Translations under genes and position numbers: made by a program
The notes under the pieces: model-generated
What the model saw: the letters and a program-made list of their open reading frames with translations, nothing else
The model's database searches: none
What the model was told of the DNA's origin: nothing
Assembly (NCBI GenBank): GCA_021234155.1
Contig: JAJEKV010000066.1
Location: 7,678,364-7,742,363, forward strand
Origin: Isoetes taiwanensis
Taxonomy: Eukaryota; Streptophyta; Lycopodiopsida; Isoetales; Isoetaceae
Direction: 5' to 3'
Length of the DNA: 64,000 bases
Shown here: positions 59,866 through 64,000 of the stretch, in pieces
How the letters are laid out: each line of letters opens with the position of its first letter
Numbering within the stretch: the first letter of the stretch is position 1

Positions 59866-60792
59866 ATGATTGAAAAGACAAAACATCTGGGTGAAATGAT
59901 CCAAGCTAAAGACCTCCGTGAAAAACATGTGGAGACCAATCTCTCCAGAATAGAAGAGGCTATGAATGAGGTATGGAGTGCAGCTCCAAAAGGAAGAAGA
60001 GAATTCGAGGAAGGTAGAGTCCAGAATGCATTAAGAGAAGATTTTATTTTTAAATATTGTGACTTGGTTTATAGCAAAAAAACAGGTAACAAACCACTAT
60101 ATTTCTACTTATTTTGCTCGGGCATCTGCTCTACATCTGAATGGACAGGATGTTAATTGGGTGGACATGGCCAAGACTGCCAAAGAACTGCTCGAACTTC
60201 TGAAATTACAGGGGAACCCACTATCGGTAATCAGGAGGTGGTTTTGCCCCAACACATTAGGGCTATGGGTTATTCTCCATCTGACCTTGGTATAATAAAG
60301 AAGTTACTTAAGTATGGGTTATAGGAGATGATTAGATTATTAAATAATGTACAAGAGCTGGAAGTAAAAAGGAGGGAAGCACTGAAGATGATTAGCATGA
60401 TCAAAGGCAGGAAGGATATACCGTACGAAGATTTGCAACAAAAAAATAAATGACACAAAAGTGGAATATGACAAACTAGCCAATGATCCTGCTGGAGATC
60501 GAGTTGGTTTTGGAGTGTTGAGTACTAGTTGGAAAACCTAGTTATGAGTAGAACCAAGAAGAAGCGGCACTTGGCTAAGATGGAAATTGGTCTGCAGGAA
60601 ACAATTGGATACATTAAAAAGCATGAAACTTTCATTTTGCAAGTGAAGGAGAGGGTTACCTGCATGGAAGTGGTTCAACAAAGACATTCACAAATTTTAA
60701 ATTTCATGAGGAGTGTAAAAGCTATTGATATGCACTCGAGGCCTTTTCCTGTCGGAGCTACCTCTGTAGAAGAGTTTATCACATCCAGTTGA
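59866..60792 (+). pseudogene. decayed coiled-coil protein, unrecognised
   Basis: Three plus-strand pieces follow in order. 59866-60156 starts MIEKTKHLGEMIQAKDLREK. The middle piece from ATG 60265 reads MGYSPSDLGIIKKLLKYGL, a TAG at 60322-60324, then EMIRLLNNVQELEVKRREAL and KGRKDIPYEDLQQ. The last, 60529-60792, reads RTKKKRHLAKMEIGLQETIG and ends GATSVEEFITSS. All are charged and helix-prone, suggesting one coiled-coil protein broken by shifts and a stop that would be Gln with C. I recognise no family and do not see the conserved blocks of the 30.2-kb coiled-coil protein. It could be a gene with short introns. Confidence 0.4.
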
Positions 60793-63283
60793 TGTATCTG
60801 TTGTGGCCAAGGCTTTGTCTATCATGGTTTGGTGCTATTGGCTCCTTGCAGAGATGCTTATTGCCTATTTTGCTTGTCTTATCTGGTGTATGAAAAACAG
60901 AACTACATAAAAGGCTGCATCTGGGATGAAGGTAATCGAACTCAGCTTGGTTTCTCTGTTGGGCAAGGTATGCATTACTCTTGTTTAATCTTGTGCATTG
61001 CTCTTAGTTCTTATTTGTTACTATAATCTATTATAGTTAATTCATGTGATGTTCCTATGGTAGAATTATTGGATCGTAATGAAATTTGACCAATTTCAGC
61101 ATCTACAAGATCATCTTGAAAGACAGACATGGGTGAAATACTTAATAGGGCAATTTATGATAAAAGAGCCATTCCCAATTCTATTCAATGGCATAAGGGC
61201 AATCCGTAGTGCCTAGGCACTTTTTTTAGTAGTTTTATGATCCTAAATAATACTTTTTATGGTACAATATAGCATGCATATGCCCAGCCGCTTAAAAAAT
61301 AAGGATCTAAAATAAGAAATTCAAAGATGTATCTTCTTCTTCCATGTGCAATTCACAGCGGGCAAAATCCATGTACCAGACTTGAAGTCATCCCTTGGGT
61401 TTTCATAAATGGAAAGCCACCAAACATACTAGGAATTTTTCTTAACGCATTCTTAATTCGATACCCTCCTACTTATCATTGGCCCAAAGACCCCGCTCAA
61501 CACTTTGCCCCAAGCCTAGTTTCTTTTCTTTTCCCTTTTTTTTTGGGTCATAAAGCCAAAAGGGCTCGTTTTCTTCATGTGGCCCTTGATTTTCAAGTTA
61601 CATTTTTGGCATGCACATGCGGCGTGCATTATTTCTAATTTCTAATTTCTAATTTCTATTTCTTACCTTAAAACTTAAAGTGCCAACACGTTCTTCAGAA
61701 AAAAAAAAAAAAAAAGCCTCCATCACCCAGACACCATCTCTACATCAAAATGCAACGAAAAATTGCCCTCTTAGGTCACCCACCAAAACCTATAGCAACA
61801 AATAACATAAAAAATAAACATAAGCCAACAAGGAAGCACAACATACGTGGCCATTCACCTTACTCTTAGTACTCCTGATCAGAAGTACTAAGAGGCGCAC
61901 TAGTCTCTGGTATGCTAGAAGGGATCAATATAGAATTCATCTTGCATCAACAATACAACAACAAAACAAAGAAACAATACATGTAAGAACAAATAGATAT
62001 CAGACACGGGCATAGGCATCTTCCACAAGCAACCACCAATAGTGAAAATCAAGGAGTAAAGCTCCAACTCAAGGTCCGAAAAACTTGATATGGATCACCT
62101 GGAATCAGGTCAACTGCAAAAGTGGATCCTCTATTCCCCTAGAAAGTAGAAATAGGGCAGACGGTTTTGCGAAACGGGTTTAGGGGATCCTTTGCATAAA
62201 CTTATATTTTACGGGTTTTTGAAGATCAAGCAACGTTTTAGGAGTTTTACAAGACCAGACTATATAGTTCTTGCAGGTTTCTCCAAGTTCTGCAAAGTTT
62301 TAAAGATCTGGCAAAGATCTTGCAAGATCCGAAGAGTCTTTACCCTGTTTTTAATTGCTACTCAAAAATTTGAGTAGAATTCATTTTGATCATTTTGTCA
62401 ACTTCTTGAAATCATTGAATAACTGTCGCGTCAAAAGACTACAGAGCTTGACGAACCTTAAAACAAAACCTGACCAAAAACCATGGCAATCATCCGCCTG
62501 TAACCAAACCATCGCTTAAATGTTGGACGTGGGCATGTTATAACCAGCCTTAAATGGCACAAAAATCTGCTAAGTTCACAAGGCATGGCTATAACATGTC
62601 AAACACACGGATATACTATGAATATGCCCCTGGCTATAACATGGCCGCATCAAATATACAGCACTCCGTATGTAAGTAAAATCTGAAAACCAGAACCTGC
62701 GCAGCCGTTCAAACAAAACAAATCTACCCTGCTTCCCACTGATGTGTAGGGAGGTACAAGATAGCGCCAAGACTGGACTCTAGCAAACATCAACGACCAC
62801 ATTTTATTTTTGTAGTGATATCGATACATGGAAATTGAACCTCAAGCCGTTTTGCTTTTGAGCTAAATTTGACAGTTTAAGGGAGCATTGCAGGCATCAG
62901 AAGTGGAACTTGCACATGCGTTGCATTATATAAAACAATAACCATCACTAACAGCTCACTTCATGAGATATAAACGGTAGTTTTTAGCATATTTGAATTT
63001 AGGAGATGAATAAAGAGTTGCAACATCAGAATTTATGTTGTTTGGCATTTGCATGTTACATAAAATTGCAAATGTCAATAGAAATACGCTGCAATCTTGC
63101 GCAGTTGTTGCGCCAAAAGAACTTGGAACGTTCACATTACAAACATCTTGCAGTATCAGTACTATTAAAGCGCTATGACACCACAAAACCTTGTATGAAT
63201 TTCGCTCCCATGTGATGCTTAAACTTGCAGAATTCAAAGAAAATTACATAATAAAAGCACAAGGTTCATCAACAATGGCGTAC
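60793..63283. other. intergenic, no supported gene
   Basis: A-run at 61699-61715. The frame at 61327-61638 is open but shows no family features. No repeats with clear boundaries. Confidence 0.45.
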
Positions 63284-63452
63284 CTTGCATTAAGTGCAAG
63301 GAGGATCTTTCCTGGGTCCCTGAAGGAAATAAAAAGTGTTCCACATTCAAAACCCCTTCTAACAGGAACATGAAACTTGAATGTTTACCATTGGAATCCC
63401 CAGCTCTTTTGAGGATCTTCATCCCCATGTGCCTTAAGGCAGCCATATCAAC
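63284..63452 (-). other. two exon-like segments with plant splice signals
   Basis: On the minus strand, aatatag precedes a 64-base open segment (63389-63452; VDMAALRHMGMKILKRAGDS) followed by gtaaac. Then ttccttcag precedes a 36-base segment (63284-63319), followed by gtacgc. The second reads DPGKILLALNAR in one frame, but joining to the first exon gives another open frame (GTQERSSLHLMQ). The signals are good but the phases do not favour the more protein-like reading. It may be part of a host gene extending beyond the window. Confidence 0.25.
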
Positions 63453-64000
63453 CTATATTTCAATGCCAGAAAATTTTAATAATAAAGAAAAACCACCTAA
63501 CAAACAAAAAAAAACGGAATTGCCTCTTCTGCCTGAAATGTTATCAGATATTTTACTCAAGCCAGGGAATGTAGGGATGGTTTGCAGCAGTCTGTTCTAA
63601 CCTGAACAAGAAGACAAAAAGCCAGTTTTGGAATTCCTCATTCTTCCAACCAAATAAAATAATAATCACATAGCTGACTGGCTGCTTAACAAGTCATCTT
63701 CTAGAACAAATACTACAAAAAGATGTCCAGAGCCGAGTAAACAAAGATGTTTATTCTTATTCCCTGAAAATCTCAATGGCCTTTTTTTAGTATATTCCAG
63801 CAAATATTAAAGATGCCTAGAGCTGCAGTAAGAAATATCTAGGATAATGTGTTGAATAATGTCTTTATGTCTTTCCATTATCTATCAATGGCCGGTGCCC
63901 GTGGCAGCTACTGATAACTTATCTTTGAAGACCTGAGGATCATCAAAGGATAAACATTAGATTAAAGACATGAAATGAAATACTAACCGCTTGAGGTTTT
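63453..64000. other. end of window, no supported gene
   Basis: No confident feature. If the exon-like segments at 63.3-63.5 kb are real, upstream exons of that minus-strand gene would lie here or past the window end. Confidence 0.35.

Overview
The window reads as nuclear DNA of a land plant, most likely a vascular plant with a large, repeat-rich genome. The evidence is plant-type LTR retrotransposons (an Athila/Tat-like Ty3 element, a Ty3 chromovirus with a C-terminal chromodomain, Ty1/copia LTR remnants), a plant L1-type LINE, plant-like splice signals and one plant-type alpha-1,4-glycosyltransferase. I cannot name the species. There is no operon structure and nothing bacterial or organellar. 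Host gene density is very low; most open frames are chance or antisense to decayed transposons.

Layout. 1-12 kb: mostly unassignable AT-rich DNA with several short exact tandem duplications, a minus-strand coiled-coil (gag-like) remnant at 7.7-8.2 kb and a minus-strand copia-like LTR start at 10.7-10.9 kb. 12.4-16.7 kb: a decayed LINE split by a 1,622-bp solo LTR with a perfect GTAGG target duplication. 16.8-17.3 kb: a duplicated sequence block. 17.5-28.5 kb: a structurally complete but decayed Athila/Tat-like element on the minus strand, with two LTRs, a CTAAG target duplication and recognisable gag zinc knuckle, protease, RT, RNase H and integrase, plus about 4 kb of unassigned sequence beyond integrase. 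28.5-33.8 kb: a mosaic of an 83-bp hairpin, a leader carrying repeated small palindromes, a second copy of the coiled-coil protein, an LTR fragment, a pol fragment and a 0.9-kb LTR. 33.9-35.3 kb: an intact 468-codon ORF of unknown function, the longest open frame in the window. 36.2-43.1 kb: a chromovirus gag-pol ending in a polypurine tract and a 1,641-bp LTR. 43-46 kb: two foldback palindromes, a short broken ORF ending in an EAR-like motif, and tandem repeats. 46-50 kb: a copia-like LTR with primer-binding site, another LTR fragment and a (GATA)n microsatellite. 50-51.2 kb: the glycosyltransferase gene, with one frameshift. 51-64 kb: sparse DNA with a SINE-like segment, another solo LTR (TSD AATGG), a coiled-coil pseudogene and weak exon-like signals.

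Four copies of one chromovirus LTR family lie within 46 kb (12.9, 41.4, 47.2 and 57.6 kb). The three with 5' ends start with TGTGACG or a one- or two-base variant, followed by an inverted repeat whose sequence differs but whose pairing is kept. No set of genes works as a pathway here; the history is nested insertion, LTR-LTR recombination and decay. The best leads for something undescribed are the intact 468-codon ORF behind an LTR, the palindromic array at 45.6-46.0 kb and the two-copy coiled-coil family.
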